DNA of 64,000 bases from Granulosicoccus sp036478595 (GCA_036478595.1 JAZGEF010000039.1:111803-175802), one strand, 5' to 3'; positions 1 through 9,192 are shown, counted from the first letter of the stretch. The notes: generated by a model not told the origin, from the sequence alone. A program made the numbers and translations.

Positions 1-572
1 CTGAGCACGGCTTTTTTAAATTGTTCTTTGGTGATCTTGCCATCGGCGAAGTAGCGCTTGGAGAAACTCACGCAACCAATGTTGATACTTTCCATTAAAC
101 ACGGCTTAAGCTTTTTACCAATCACCAATTCGGTGCTGCCACCGCCAATATCGATCACCAGGCGTTTGCCGCTAGATTCAGGCAGCGCGTGGGCAACTGA
201 TGAGTAAATGAGGCGGGCTTCTTCACGGCCGGATATAATCTCAATGGGTCTGCCGATGATCTGCTCAGCTTGTGTCATAAAGTGTTTGCGGTTTTTGGCT
301 CGGCGTAATGTGTTGGTGCCAACAGCACGAATGCGTTTTTTTGGCACGTCACGCAGCCGCTGCGCGAACTGACTCAGTGTTTGCAGCCCACGCTCTTGGG
401 TATCGAGGGTAATGTTTTTTTGCTTGTCTAGGCCTTCGCCAAGGCGTACAGGGTGGCGCAGGCTATCGATGATACGAATGGTACTGCCATCTTCTTGGGC
501 AACGACCATATGAAAGCTGTTTGATCCTAGATCAATTGCAGCGAACGTCTTGTTGGTTTCGTCCGTTTTCAT
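1..572 (-). CDS. ppx: Exopolyphosphatase / pppGpp phosphohydrolase, Ppx/GppA family (C-terminus outside window)
   Basis: This is the N-terminal ~190 residues of a Ppx/GppA phosphatase of the actin-like ATPase fold; the remaining part lies before base 1. Family members hydrolyse polyphosphate or pppGpp in the cytoplasm. The translation from the ATG at 570-572 shows the phosphate-1 motif AAIDLGSNSFHMVVA, the segment RAVGTNTLRRAKN, the glutamate-bearing segment ISGREEARLIY and the phosphate-2 motif VIDIGGGSTELVIG. All are diagnostic of the family. The start overlaps the 3' end of prmC by 41 bp, so the gene is probably co-transcribed and perhaps translationally coupled. No later in-frame ATG precedes the first motif. 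Ppx and GppA cannot be separated from this fragment. Confidence 0.92.
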   Translation of the reverse strand, partial: MKTDETNKTFAAIDLGSNSFHMVVAQEDGSTIRIIDSLRHPVRLGEGLDKQKNITLDTQERGLQTLSQFAQRLRDVPKKRIRAVGTNTLRRAKNRKHFMTQAEQIIGRPIEIISGREEARLIYSSVAHALPESSGKRLVIDIGGGSTELVIGKKLKPCLMESINIGCVSFSKRYFADGKITKEQFKKAVL

Positions 573-1449
573 TTGTTGCAGTGCTTGAACCCGTTTTGCC
601 TACGGTCGTTTTGGCTACAGTAATGCGCTCGTGACCAGCCAGATCGCGTTTACTCTCTATATAGTTATAGTCGTATTTTTCCATAAGCTCTCTAACCTGT
701 ATACCTTGGTTGTATCCGTGCTCCAGTATTACAGTGCAATCGTGGGTGCCAATACGTTGTGCATCGATTAGGATTTGCTCGATATCTGCCAATCCCTGTT
801 TTGCGCTAAGCAATGCATTTTGCGGCTCAAACTTCAGAGCTGGCGCACGTAGGTGAGGATCTTGAGGGCTTATGTACGGGGGGTTGCTGACGATTAGTTT
901 AAAGCGATTATTCTCAAATGGTGTACCCCAGTTACCGTGTACCAAGTTTATAAGCCCTGGGACTAAGCGTTCGGCGTTACCAGTGGCAACCTGTATAGCG
1001 GCTTCGCTAATATCGCTAGCAGTGATCGGTGATTTCAGCTCAGAGGCGAGGGCGATCGCGATAGCGCCAGAGCCGGTGCCCATCTCTAATACGGGCCCGC
1101 CTGTTTGGCGATAAACCATTAATGCGTGCTCAACCAACACTTCAGTATCAGCACGCGGTATCAGCACATCGGGCGTGACGTTAATAGGTAGAGACCAAAA
1201 CTCTTTAACGCCCGTGATATAGGCCAGTGGCTTGCCATCGATGCGAGCTTGCAAGTTTTTTTCAAGTGCTTCGAAATTTGCGGCGTCGATTACCTTGTCT
1301 GGCCAAGCATACAGGTCGGTGCGTTTAATACCCAGTGAATGGCAGAGCAGCAACTCAGCATCGAGCCGCGCCGAGCTTAGGCTAGAAAGGCGATTGGTAG
1401 CAGCAGCCACCCAGCTTGCTAAGGTGAGCGACACCGGGTTATTCGGCAC
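532..1449 (-). CDS. prmC: Release factor glutamine methyltransferase PrmC
   Basis: PrmC N5-methylates the glutamine of the GGQ motif in release factors RF1 and RF2, using S-adenosylmethionine. The 305-residue protein has the N-terminal helical substrate-binding domain (about residues 1-85), the SAM-binding glycine loop EMGTGSGAIAIALA near 120-134 and the catalytic NPPY tetrapeptide in VSNPPYIS. It is a little longer than usual (about 280) because of a polar C-terminal tail that overlaps the start of ppx. It follows prfA, its substrate's gene, with an 11-bp overlap, the classic hemA-prfA-prmC arrangement of Gammaproteobacteria. Confidence 0.96.
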   Translation of the reverse strand: MPNNPVSLTLASWVAAATNRLSSLSSARLDAELLLCHSLGIKRTDLYAWPDKVIDAANFEALEKNLQARIDGKPLAYITGVKEFWSLPINVTPDVLIPRADTEVLVEHALMVYRQTGGPVLEMGTGSGAIAIALASELKSPITASDISEAAIQVATGNAERLVPGLINLVHGNWGTPFENNRFKLIVSNPPYISPQDPHLRAPALKFEPQNALLSAKQGLADIEQILIDAQRIGTHDCTVILEHGYNQGIQVRELMEKYDYNYIESKRDLAGHERITVAKTTVGKTGSSTATNENGRNQQDVRCN

Positions 1450-2524
1450 CGATCTCAGTTAACAGTTGCGCCTGGTGCTCGGAAATTAGCGGTTCTATTA
1501 CTTCACTTAAGCTGCCGGTCATGATTTCATCCAGCTTGTAAAGCGTTAAGTTGATTCGGTGATCGGTTAGTCGACCTTGCGGGAAGTTATAGGTGCGTAT
1601 ACGTTCTGAACGATCACCACTGCCCACCTGTAAACGTCGCGATTCGGATTCTTCTTCGTGCTGTGCACTGGATGCCACATCAAGCAATCGCGCTTGTAAC
1701 AACTTCATCGCTTTGGCGCGATTTTTATGTTGCGATCGTTCGTCCTGGCATTCCACCACCATGCCACTGGGCGCATGAGTAAGACGCACAGCGGAATCCG
1801 TTTTGTTAACGTGCTGACCACCGGCCCCTGATGCACGAAATGTATCGATGCGAATATCGGCCGGATTGATATCAATCTCTTCTATTTCTTCGGCTTCTGG
1901 CAGTATTGCAACAGTGGCTGCGGATGTATGCACGCGCCCTTGCGATTCAGTTTCGGGAACACGTTGCACCCGGTGAGCGCCTGATTCAAACTTTAGCCGT
2001 GAAAAAACAGACTTACCACTTAAGCGACAAATAACTTCTTTGTAACCACCGTGATCACCTGGGCGTTCACTGATAATTTCTGATTGCCATTTATTGTTCT
2101 CAGCATAACGAAGGTACATACGCAGTAGATCGCCTGCAAAAATTGCTGCTTCGTCTCCGCCCGCGCCGGCTCGAATTTCAAGAAATGCGTTGTACTCATC
2201 TCGCGGGTCCCGTGGCAGCAGTAGTGTTTGGAGTTGCTGATTAAGCTCATCAATCTGATGTTCAAGCCCTGGGATTTCTTCTTCTGCCATGGTGCGCATA
2301 TCGGCATCAGAATCCTTGGCCATCTCTTTAGCACTCTGCAACGCCGCCTGAGTGGTTTGGTAACCGCTAAACGCAGTAACCAGCGGTTCGAGCTGCGAAT
2401 ACTCCTGTGACAGGGCGCGAAACTGATTTTGATCGCTAATAATATCGGCCTCGCCAAGCAGGGCAGCGATTTCTTCGTGCCTCTCACTAACGGTCTCTAA
2501 TCGTGCTTTTATCGAGGCTTTCAT
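1439..2524 (-). CDS. prfA: Peptide chain release factor 1
   Basis: RF1 recognises UAA and UAG stop codons and triggers peptidyl-tRNA hydrolysis. The 361-residue length is standard. The GGQ catalytic motif is in RASGAGGQHVNKTDSA (about residue 235), and the stop-codon recognition tripeptide is P-E-T in RVPETESQG, fitting the P-x-T rule of RF1. The N-terminal domain 1 is rich in charged helices. The start ATG overlaps the hemA stop codon as ATGA, so translation is likely coupled to hemA. PrmC, which modifies its GGQ, is encoded immediately downstream. Confidence 0.97.
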   Translation of the reverse strand: MKASIKARLETVSERHEEIAALLGEADIISDQNQFRALSQEYSQLEPLVTAFSGYQTTQAALQSAKEMAKDSDADMRTMAEEEIPGLEHQIDELNQQLQTLLLPRDPRDEYNAFLEIRAGAGGDEAAIFAGDLLRMYLRYAENNKWQSEIISERPGDHGGYKEVICRLSGKSVFSRLKFESGAHRVQRVPETESQGRVHTSAATVAILPEAEEIEEIDINPADIRIDTFRASGAGGQHVNKTDSAVRLTHAPSGMVVECQDERSQHKNRAKAMKLLQARLLDVASSAQHEEESESRRLQVGSGDRSERIRTYNFPQGRLTDHRINLTLYKLDEIMTGSLSEVIEPLISEHQAQLLTEIGAE

Positions 2525-3783
2525 GTTGATCGGTGTCTGATGTTCAGTAATCGCTCGGCGGCGCGCAGCAGTTCGTGATCGCTGCTTTCGGCTGCGATAC
2601 GCATTTGAGCGGTGGGCTCGTGCATCATCTTGTTAGTCAAGCTATGAGCAAATTGTTGTATTACATCGTTTGGGTCTTGGCCTGCGGCTAATTGACTTTG
2701 AGCTTTGGCGAGTAAATCTGATTGCAGCGCTGAAACAGAATCGCGATAGAGCCGTATCGAATCAGTGGCAGTGCGTGCGCGAGCTTTGCGCTGAAAATGT
2801 TCCACTTCAAGACGAATTATTTCTTCAGCTTGTTCCGCGGCGGCTTGCCTAGATTGCAGATTGGTTTCTATGACACCTCGTAAGTCATCCACTGAGTACA
2901 AAAACACACTATCCAGGTCACCAACTTCTGATTCGACGTCGCGAGGTACGGCAATGTCGACAATTAGCATTGGACGATAGCGCCTGGCTTTGAGTGCTTT
3001 TTCAATCGCGCCCTTGCCGAGGATGGGTAAGCTTGAACCGGTAGCAGTGATGACAATATCTACCTTGCTCAATGCATCGCCAATGTTACTTAACGCGAGT
3101 GCTTGCCCGCCAACATCCGCAGCCAACGCGCTTGCGCGTTCCATAGTGCGGTTGGCGATGTAGATATCGGTGACGCCCTGAGCGATCAAATGTTGGGCGG
3201 CAAGGCGCATGGTATCGCCAGCGCCAATTAATAAAGCGCCATGTTTGGTCAAATCGGAAAAAATTTGCTTGGCCAGCGAAACGGCGGCAAAAGCAACAGA
3301 AACCGGGTTGCTGCCTATTTCGGTGTCAGTACGCACCAATTTGGCGGCCGAAAACGCCGATTGAAACAAAGGCGTCAGCTCTGAACCCACGGTTCCAGCA
3401 GCGCTAGCATTGCTGTAGGCTTGTTTCATCTGACCTAGGATCTGGGGTTCGCCGACTACTAGTGAATCCAGGCCACTGCAAACGCGCATCAAATGATGAA
3501 CCACGTCACGATCTGTGTGTCGAAAGAGGTAGTCGTTGAAGTGTGGCTGCTGCAGGTCGAGATAATGGTGTAGCCAATGCAAAACCGGAGATGGGTCGTT
3601 GCCTTGCATACCACAGTAGATTTCAGTGCGATTGCATGTTGATACAATGGTGGCTTCGTTGACTGCAGGCAGGTTTTGTAGAGCCAACAATGCATTGGGC
3701 AATTGTTCATCGCCAATAGCCACGCGCTCCCGGATGTCGACGGGCGCCGTGTGATGATTCAAACCTAACGCAAGCAGCGACAT
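2521..3783 (-). CDS. hemA: Glutamyl-tRNA reductase
   Basis: HemA reduces glutamyl-tRNA(Glu) to glutamate-1-semialdehyde with NADPH, the first committed step of C5 tetrapyrrole synthesis. The 420-residue protein shows the catalytic Cys50 in STCNRTEIYC, the conserved HHTAPVDIRE segment near the start, the family signature around GLDSLVVGEPQILGQ and the NADPH-binding glycine motif LLIGAGDTM. The C-terminal dimerisation helix is present. It is the first gene of hemA-prfA-prmC(-ppx) and starts only 26 bp from the divergent TPR lipoprotein gene, so its promoter must lie partly inside that neighbour. No obvious Shine-Dalgarno is visible. Confidence 0.97.
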   Translation of the reverse strand: MSLLALGLNHHTAPVDIRERVAIGDEQLPNALLALQNLPAVNEATIVSTCNRTEIYCGMQGNDPSPVLHWLHHYLDLQQPHFNDYLFRHTDRDVVHHLMRVCSGLDSLVVGEPQILGQMKQAYSNASAAGTVGSELTPLFQSAFSAAKLVRTDTEIGSNPVSVAFAAVSLAKQIFSDLTKHGALLIGAGDTMRLAAQHLIAQGVTDIYIANRTMERASALAADVGGQALALSNIGDALSKVDIVITATGSSLPILGKGAIEKALKARRYRPMLIVDIAVPRDVESEVGDLDSVFLYSVDDLRGVIETNLQSRQAAAEQAEEIIRLEVEHFQRKARARTATDSIRLYRDSVSALQSDLLAKAQSQLAAGQDPNDVIQQFAHSLTNKMMHEPTAQMRIAAESSDHELLRAAERLLNIRHRST

Positions 3784-3809
3784 AAGCTAGTCATAATACT
3801 GGAGAAACA

Positions 3810-5537
3810 ATGCGGATTGTTAGATCAAGCAAACAAATAGCTAAACCATTGCGGATCAGGCTGCTATCTGGTGCTGCCAGTATTGTGCTAATCGGGTGTA
3901 GCTCTTTGCCAGTCGTGCCGTCAGTTGCGGTTGCAGATGGTCACATTGATACACGCAGCCAGCTGATGTTCAACATCATGATTGGAGAGCTGGCTGGTCG
4001 GCGTGGACAGCTTAATGTCGCCACCGAAGCCTATATGAGCGCAGCTGAAATAAGCGACGATCAACGCGTTGCTGAGCGAGCCACTCAGCTGGCTGTTTGG
4101 GGCCGACGCTGGGAAGATGCCGAGATGGTAGGCAACCGCTGGCTATCTTTGGCACCTCAGAATGCCGAAGCGCACGAATTGTTGGCACAAATTTACCTAC
4201 AAACCGGCCAGGTTAATCGAGCATCGAAGGCACTCTCTGGCTTTATTATGCACAGCACAGACCGTAAAACAGCGGTGGATGAAGTCGTGCTTACGCTGAT
4301 GCGCGAGGCGGATCGAGCTCGCTCCCTGGAGATCATGGCAAACCTTGCTAACCAGCACTCGGGTGAAGTTGAAATAATTGTTGCACAAGCGCGGATGGCA
4401 CTGTCTGTCGGTGGGCGTGATGACGCGCTAGAGCATGCGCAATCCGCGTTAGCACTTGATCCCGATAACGGCAGCGCTCTGCTGATAAAGGCACAAGCCT
4501 TGGGTGCAATGGGTAAGCCAGAAGAGGGCATTGCAGACATTCGTAAAGCACTTGATAATGATGAGCCCAATATTGAATTACGGTTGGGCTTTGCTCAACT
4601 GTTAGTTGACGCAGGAAGGCACGACGATGCCAGTGAGCAACTGGAAATTTTGTATCAACAAGCAGCTACCACTAACCCTGATCTATTGCTAAACATGGGT
4701 TTGCTGGCGTTGGATTCCAAGCGTAGTGATGCAGCGATTCGTTATCTGGAAGCGTTACTTGGCACAGGTGAACATAGTGATCAAGCGCATTTTTATCTGG
4801 GCCGCATTCGCGATCAACAACAGGAGTACTCCACTGCCATTGACCACTACTCGCAAGTGCGAGACGAAAGCTTATATATACCTGCTCAGCTCAGATCTGC
4901 CGAACTACACAGCTTAATTGGAGAGCTTGATGCCGGCCGGCAACGTATTCAATCGTTAAAAAACGTTATCACTAATCAAGCGGTGCTTCCGCAAATAATC
5001 ACCACTGAAGCGCGCATGCTGCAAGATGCGGGTGAAGGTGCAGAGGCCATTAAGATACTCAGCGAAGGGCTCGCAAGCTTTCCTGACTCAGGTGAGTTGT
5101 TGTATTCACGTGCGTTGACAGCTGACGCCAATAACGATACGGAAATGCTACGTAATGATCTTAGCAGGCTGATTGAAGTAGAGCCTGATAATGCACACGC
5201 AATGAACGCCTTGGGCTATCACCTAGCTGACAATGATCTCGAACTTGAACGCGCTATTGAGTTAGTTGAGCGTGCTCATCAACTCATCCCTAACGATGCT
5301 GCCATTATCGATAGTATGGGATGGGTACGTTATAAGGCGGGTGATAACGCAGTAGCGTTAGCGTATTTAAAACAAGCGTATGAATTATTACGTGATCCAG
5401 AAATCGCAGCACACCTGGGTGAAGTCATGTGGGTATCAGGTGCTCAAGACGCAGCGCGCGATCTTTGGAATAAAGCGCTACTAGAATCGCCGGATCATCC
5501 CAAGCTTAAGCAGGCGATGGAACGTTTCATTCAGTGA
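3810..5537 (+). CDS. TPR-repeat lipoprotein upstream of lolB
   Basis: This 575-residue protein has a lipoprotein signal: a basic N-terminus, a hydrophobic stretch and a lipobox ending VLIGC at about residue 30. The rest is made of tetratricopeptide repeats, visible as recurring A-x(6)-L/A-x-P patterns such as AQSALALDPDNGSALLIKA and AHQLIPNDAAIIDSMGWV. Homologues sit upstream of lolB in Pseudomonas and related bacteria; the molecular role is not settled. It is predicted to be membrane-anchored and periplasm-facing. A GGAG Shine-Dalgarno lies just before the ATG. Its stop overlaps the lolB start (GTGA), so the two are coupled and may both serve outer-membrane lipoprotein biogenesis (inference). 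Confidence 0.88.
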   Translation: MRIVRSSKQIAKPLRIRLLSGAASIVLIGCSSLPVVPSVAVADGHIDTRSQLMFNIMIGELAGRRGQLNVATEAYMSAAEISDDQRVAERATQLAVWGRRWEDAEMVGNRWLSLAPQNAEAHELLAQIYLQTGQVNRASKALSGFIMHSTDRKTAVDEVVLTLMREADRARSLEIMANLANQHSGEVEIIVAQARMALSVGGRDDALEHAQSALALDPDNGSALLIKAQALGAMGKPEEGIADIRKALDNDEPNIELRLGFAQLLVDAGRHDDASEQLEILYQQAATTNPDLLLNMGLLALDSKRSDAAIRYLEALLGTGEHSDQAHFYLGRIRDQQQEYSTAIDHYSQVRDESLYIPAQLRSAELHSLIGELDAGRQRIQSLKNVITNQAVLPQIITTEARMLQDAGEGAEAIKILSEGLASFPDSGELLYSRALTADANNDTEMLRNDLSRLIEVEPDNAHAMNALGYHLADNDLELERAIELVERAHQLIPNDAAIIDSMGWVRYKAGDNAVALAYLKQAYELLRDPEIAAHLGEVMWVSGAQDAARDLWNKALLESPDHPKLKQAMERFIQ

Positions 5538-6184
5538 GCGCCAATCTTCATTCATGGCTTGTCATTACCGTAGTTTTGCTGCTGGTTTCATGTGTCACCC
5601 CGCAAGCGGTGCAAAACCGTGTGAGCTCAGCGACGCTAACGCACTTCGAAGTGAGCGGTGGCTTGGGCATTTGGACGGATAAGGAAAACATCAGCACACG
5701 AATGCACTGGCAGCAGCGTGCTGATGATTTCTCGTTTGATCTGACAGCGCCGTTAGGTTCGGCCTCTCTTAGAGTGGATCAACGAGATAACCGCACAACG
5801 GTTACTCGTGGGAACGCTGTGGTCGCCAGCTCAGCGGATCCTGGTATTGCCTTGCAACAGGCCTTAGGTTTAAGTGTGCCGGTGCCGGTATCGCAGATAG
5901 CCCAATGGCTCAAAGGCCAGCCAGGGGATGCAGATACGACCACATTCAATGACGCAGGGCTTTTGCAGTCGCTGCGCTATACCGATCAATCAGGTATTAG
6001 CTGGAATGCGGTCATTCGTAAGCGAAAAGTGTTTCAAGATGCCCAAGTGCCGGCGTTGATAACCGCCACGGGTGGGCCCTATAATGTTCGAATTGTGCTC
6101 AAAACCTGGCAGTCACTCAAATCCGAACCCACCGAGGGCACGCCGATAAAATCACCCACACGGTTGGTCATACCGACGCAATAA
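5534..6184 (+). CDS. lolB: Outer-membrane lipoprotein receptor LolB
   Basis: LolB accepts lipoproteins from the periplasmic carrier LolA and inserts them into the outer membrane. The 216-residue product has a signal peptide with lipobox LLVSC at about residue 20, followed by the LolB half-barrel signatures: FEVSGGLGIWTDKENISTR, the DLTAPLGSASLRV segment and the region around QWLKGQPG. The start is a GTG that overlaps the preceding stop codon by 4 bp. Location next to ispE, tRNA-Gln and prs is the conserved gammaproteobacterial order and supports the assignment. Confidence 0.93.
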   Translation: MSANLHSWLVITVVLLLVSCVTPQAVQNRVSSATLTHFEVSGGLGIWTDKENISTRMHWQQRADDFSFDLTAPLGSASLRVDQRDNRTTVTRGNAVVASSADPGIALQQALGLSVPVPVSQIAQWLKGQPGDADTTTFNDAGLLQSLRYTDQSGISWNAVIRKRKVFQDAQVPALITATGGPYNVRIVLKTWQSLKSEPTEGTPIKSPTRLVIPTQ

Positions 6185-6338
6185 TCGCCAATTGCGACAT
6201 TGTTGCCTCGTCAACCTAACAATTATGACAGGGAAATCTTGTGATGTTGACGATTGGCCACTATTAAAAGATGGCTTCTGGCGCAATCGGCCGGTAAACT
6301 AGCACCATTATTGAACTAGAATCGGGTTACGAAACACC

Positions 6339-7181
6339 TTGACTACCAATTGGTTGGCACCGGCCAAAATAAATTTATTCCTGCACGTGACAGGGCGCCG
6401 GAGTGATGGTTACCACACCTTGCAAACGGTCTATCAGTTCGTCAACTTATGCGACGTGCTGCAGTTCGAGCTGCGTGAAGATAACGAAATCCACTTGATT
6501 AGTGACTTCGATGAAGTCCCCCCAGAGGAAAACCTAGTGGTTCGAGCCGCACGGGCGTTGCAGTCGCACGCTGGTGGCCGCTCTGGTATCAATATCACAC
6601 TGACCAAGCGTATACCCACCGGAGGCGGTTTAGGTGGAGGCAGCTCCGATGCTGCAACCACGCTAGTCGCACTCAACGAATTCTGGCGTATGGGCTTGAG
6701 TATTAAAGAACTAGCCGAGATTGGCGTAACGGTGAGTGCCGATGTTCCCGTATTTGTTTATGGTCAATCTAGCTGGGCTGAGGGGATAGGCGATAAGCTC
6801 ACTCCAGTGGCCCCGGTAGAGCCGTGGTACTTGATCGTCGATCCAGGCGTGCAAATATCAACAGAAGCATTATTTAATGTTCCTGAATTGACACGCAATA
6901 CCAGTCCGATCACAATACGCGATTTCATGGATGGGCGGAGTACAAATGTATTCGAACCCATTGCCATGGCGCGATATCCGCAAGTGCGTAAAGCGTTTGA
7001 GTTTTTAGCCGTGAATAACCGCGAAAGGAGAGCTAAAATGAGCGGCACTGGAAGTTGCGTATACACGGCCTTTGAAACGGAAGAAAAAGCCCAAGCGTTG
7101 TTTGCGAAAGTCCCGAGCGAGATGACAGCTTATGTTGTTCAGGGCAGAAACGCTTCGCCTCTGTACGATTTTGCTGGTTGA
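6339..7181 (+). CDS. ispE: 4-diphosphocytidyl-2-C-methyl-D-erythritol kinase
   Basis: IspE phosphorylates CDP-methylerythritol in the MEP pathway of isoprenoid precursor synthesis. It is a GHMP kinase of 280 residues. The substrate-binding start APAKINLFLHVTGRRSDGYH and the glycine-rich ATP loop PTGGGLGGGSSDAA (about 93-106) are present, as is the C-terminal motif MSGTGSCVYTAF. The start is a TTG: alignment of the N-terminal LAPAKINLFL requires it and there is no nearby ATG or GTG in frame. The Shine-Dalgarno is weak, so expression may be modest. The 154 bp upstream of it (after lolB) holds no gene I can see. Confidence 0.96.
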   Translation: MTTNWLAPAKINLFLHVTGRRSDGYHTLQTVYQFVNLCDVLQFELREDNEIHLISDFDEVPPEENLVVRAARALQSHAGGRSGINITLTKRIPTGGGLGGGSSDAATTLVALNEFWRMGLSIKELAEIGVTVSADVPVFVYGQSSWAEGIGDKLTPVAPVEPWYLIVDPGVQISTEALFNVPELTRNTSPITIRDFMDGRSTNVFEPIAMARYPQVRKAFEFLAVNNRERRAKMSGTGSCVYTAFETEEKAQALFAKVPSEMTAYVVQGRNASPLYDFAG

Positions 7182-7242
7182 TTTTGAATGAAATTTCTCC
7201 CGCAGTAGTAAGGGTAGCGTACACTATACGCTGCATTTAAAT

Positions 7243-7318
7243 TGGGCCGTCGCCAAGCGGTTAAGGCACTGGGTTTTGATCCCAGCATTCGGAGGTTCGA
7301 ATCCTCCCGGCCCAGCCA
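7243..7318 (+). tRNA. tRNA-Gln (anticodon TTG)
   Basis: A complete 76-nt tRNA cloverleaf including an encoded CCA. The acceptor arms are TGGGCCG and CGGCCCA with discriminator G. The anticodon stem CTGGG/CCCAG encloses the loop TTTTGAT, giving anticodon TTG (reads CAA). The T arm is GGAGG-TTCGAAT-CCTCC. It lies between ispE and prs, the conserved position for this tRNA in many Gammaproteobacteria. Confidence 0.97.
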
Positions 7319-7339
7319 TTAACACACTATGCAGCTCAG

Positions 7340-8293
7340 ATGCCTGATCGTAAATTAATGATCTTTGGCGGCAACGCCAACCCAACGCTTACGCAAAATA
7401 TCGCGGCGTATTTGCATACCCCCATCGGTAAAGCATCGCTGTGCCGATTCAGCGACGGTGAAACAGCCGTTGAGATTCAGGAAAACGTCCGCGGTGGTGA
7501 TGTATTTCTCATACAACCGGTATGTGCACCCACCAACGATAACCTGATGGACCTACTGGTGATGGTCGATGCCATGCGCCGCGCCTCAGCCGAGCGTATC
7601 ACTGCTGTTATCCCCTATTATGGCTATGCCCGCCAAGACAGGCGCGTCCGCTCAGCCCGTGTCCCTATTACTGCAAAGCTTGTAGCCAACATGCTCAGTG
7701 TGGCAGGCGTTGATCGTGTGCTCACCGTCGATGTGCACGCCGAGCAAATTCAAGGCTTTTTCGATATTCCAGTGGATAACGTTTACGCATCCCCCTTACT
7801 ACTGCTTGATATTTGGCGAGCCAAGTATTCTGATTTAATCGTTGTTTCCCCCGATGTGGGTGGCGTGGTGCGTGCCCGTGCGGTAGCCAAACAACTGGAT
7901 GACAGCGATCTGGCCATTATCGATAAGCGTCGGCCACAAGCTAATGAAGCTCAGGTCATGCATATTATTGGTGATGTCAGCAACCGTACCTGCGTCATCA
8001 TCGACGATATGGTTGATACCGCTGGCACCTTGTGCAAGGCGGCGGAGGCGCTGAAGCAGCACGGCGCTAATAAAGTCGTAGCACTGGCAACCCATCCGGT
8101 GTTATCCGGGCCAGCAATTGACAACATCAATGCCTCAGAGCTCGATGAGCTGGTCGTGACGGACACCATTCCTTTGTCTGAAGGTGGCCAACAGTGTGAC
8201 AAGATTCGCCAATTATCAGTGGCGGACTTACTCGGCGAGACCATTCGCCGTATCCATGAAGATGAATCAGTTAGTTCTGTGTATATGGATTAG
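7340..8293 (+). CDS. prs: Ribose-phosphate pyrophosphokinase (PRPP synthase)
   Basis: Prs transfers pyrophosphate from ATP to ribose 5-phosphate, giving PRPP for nucleotide, histidine, tryptophan and NAD synthesis. The 317-residue length is typical of class I enzymes. Visible signatures are the flexible-loop segment YYGYARQDRRVRSARVPI, the metal/PRPP motif near LTVDVHAEQIQGFF and the ribose-phosphate loop VIIDDMVDTAGTLC. It begins 21 bp after the tRNA-Gln and may share its transcript. The ATG at 7340 is chosen because the ATG at 7329 is out of frame. Confidence 0.97.
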   Translation: MPDRKLMIFGGNANPTLTQNIAAYLHTPIGKASLCRFSDGETAVEIQENVRGGDVFLIQPVCAPTNDNLMDLLVMVDAMRRASAERITAVIPYYGYARQDRRVRSARVPITAKLVANMLSVAGVDRVLTVDVHAEQIQGFFDIPVDNVYASPLLLLDIWRAKYSDLIVVSPDVGGVVRARAVAKQLDDSDLAIIDKRRPQANEAQVMHIIGDVSNRTCVIIDDMVDTAGTLCKAAEALKQHGANKVVALATHPVLSGPAIDNINASELDELVVTDTIPLSEGGQQCDKIRQLSVADLLGETIRRIHEDESVSSVYMD

Positions 8294-8328
8294 GCCATGG
8301 ATTAATTGGGTATGGATTGATCAGTCTC

Positions 8329-8392
8329 TGTTATAATTCCGCGGCTTTGCCTGGTCGCGGGCAGAGTGTGATTGCGCCAATTCAGGGGCAAT
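8329..8392 (+). promoter_or_regulatory. Extended -10 promoter and leader hairpin before rplY
   Basis: An extended -10 element TGTTATAAT lies at 8329-8337 (TATAAT at 8332-8337) with no clear -35, and reads toward rplY. The ~70-nt leader contains a GC-rich segment and a small hairpin with arms ATTGC (8371-8375) and GCAAT (8388-8392) extended by CC/GG. The Shine-Dalgarno GGAG follows. Autoregulation by L25 through this leader is a hypothesis only. Confidence 0.5.
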
Positions 8393-8410
8393 TGATCAAC
8401 GGAGACTGAC

Positions 8411-9094
8411 ATGTCAGACGATATTAACGTTCTAGCCACGTCACGCAGCGAATTTGGTAAAGGTGCGAGCCGCCGACTGCGTCGTGAAAATTTAGTTCCA
8501 GCCATACTTTATGGTGCGGATGAAGCCCCAGCGTCAATTTCGCTGAAACACAATGAAGTCACCAAGCATCTGAGCACTGATGCGTTTTACTCGCAGCTGT
8601 TGATGATGAGTATCGACGGCGCAGAGCCGGGTCGAGTACTATTGCGTGATGTTCAACGCCACCCATTTCGCCAGCAAATTCTACACATGGATTTCCAACG
8701 CGTTGTTGCAGGTGCCGAACTACAAGTAACCGTGTCGGTTCACTTCCTTGGCGAAGAAGACTGCCCAGGCGTGAAACAAGAAAACGGTATGGTCAGCCAC
8801 AACGAATCAGAAGTTACTATTGCTTGTTTGCCGCGTAACATTCCTGAGTTCCTTGAAATTGATATGTCACAATTGAGCATCGGTGATTCCGTTCACTTGT
8901 CCGACATTGTTATGCCAGATGATGTGCGCATAGTTGATTTGCTTGAGAAGGGCGATGATTCTGATCGCGCTATCGCGACGGTTATCGCTCAGCGTGTAGA
9001 AGTCATTGAAGACGATGCACCTGAAGCGCCTTCTAATGAAGAAGACGATAAAGATAAAGATGCAGAAGCTGGCGAAGGCGACGCTGCCGAGTAA
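8411..9094 (+). CDS. rplY: 50S ribosomal protein L25, Ctc-type long form
   Basis: L25 binds 5S rRNA in the large subunit. This is the two-domain Ctc/TL5 form (227 residues): an N-terminal 5S-binding domain (about 1-95; SRSEFGKGASRRLRRENLVPAILYG), a C-terminal beta domain (about 100-190; HFLGEEDCPGVK and the region ending VHLSDIVMPDDV), and a very acidic tail of about 30 residues rich in E and D. It has a good GGAG Shine-Dalgarno. The prs-rplY-pth-ychF order is conserved in Gammaproteobacteria. Confidence 0.96.
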   Translation: MSDDINVLATSRSEFGKGASRRLRRENLVPAILYGADEAPASISLKHNEVTKHLSTDAFYSQLLMMSIDGAEPGRVLLRDVQRHPFRQQILHMDFQRVVAGAELQVTVSVHFLGEEDCPGVKQENGMVSHNESEVTIACLPRNIPEFLEIDMSQLSIGDSVHLSDIVMPDDVRIVDLLEKGDDSDRAIATVIAQRVEVIEDDAPEAPSNEEDDKDKDAEAGEGDAAE

Positions 9095-9113
9095 GCTTAA
9101 CTGTTTGTTGCAA

Positions 9114-9135
9114 CAGCCTGGCATTTGCCAGGCTG
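9114..9135 (+). terminator. Hairpin after rplY
   Basis: A perfect inverted repeat with 10-bp arms, CAGCCTGGCA and TGCCAGGCTG, separated by two bases, lies 20 bp after rplY. It is strong as an RNA hairpin but has no following T-tract, so it may act as a transcript 3'-end stabiliser or weak attenuator rather than a classical intrinsic terminator. Confidence 0.5.
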
Positions 9136-9192
9136 CTGCCGATCTGTCGCTAATAGTTCCTACCTCCATAAACCTTACGCGGAATACACACT

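Noticed and set aside
7177..7242. Separate sigma-70 promoter for tRNA-Gln
   Set aside because: No acceptable -35 with 16-18 bp spacing to TACACT or TATACG; it may be co-transcribed with ispE.
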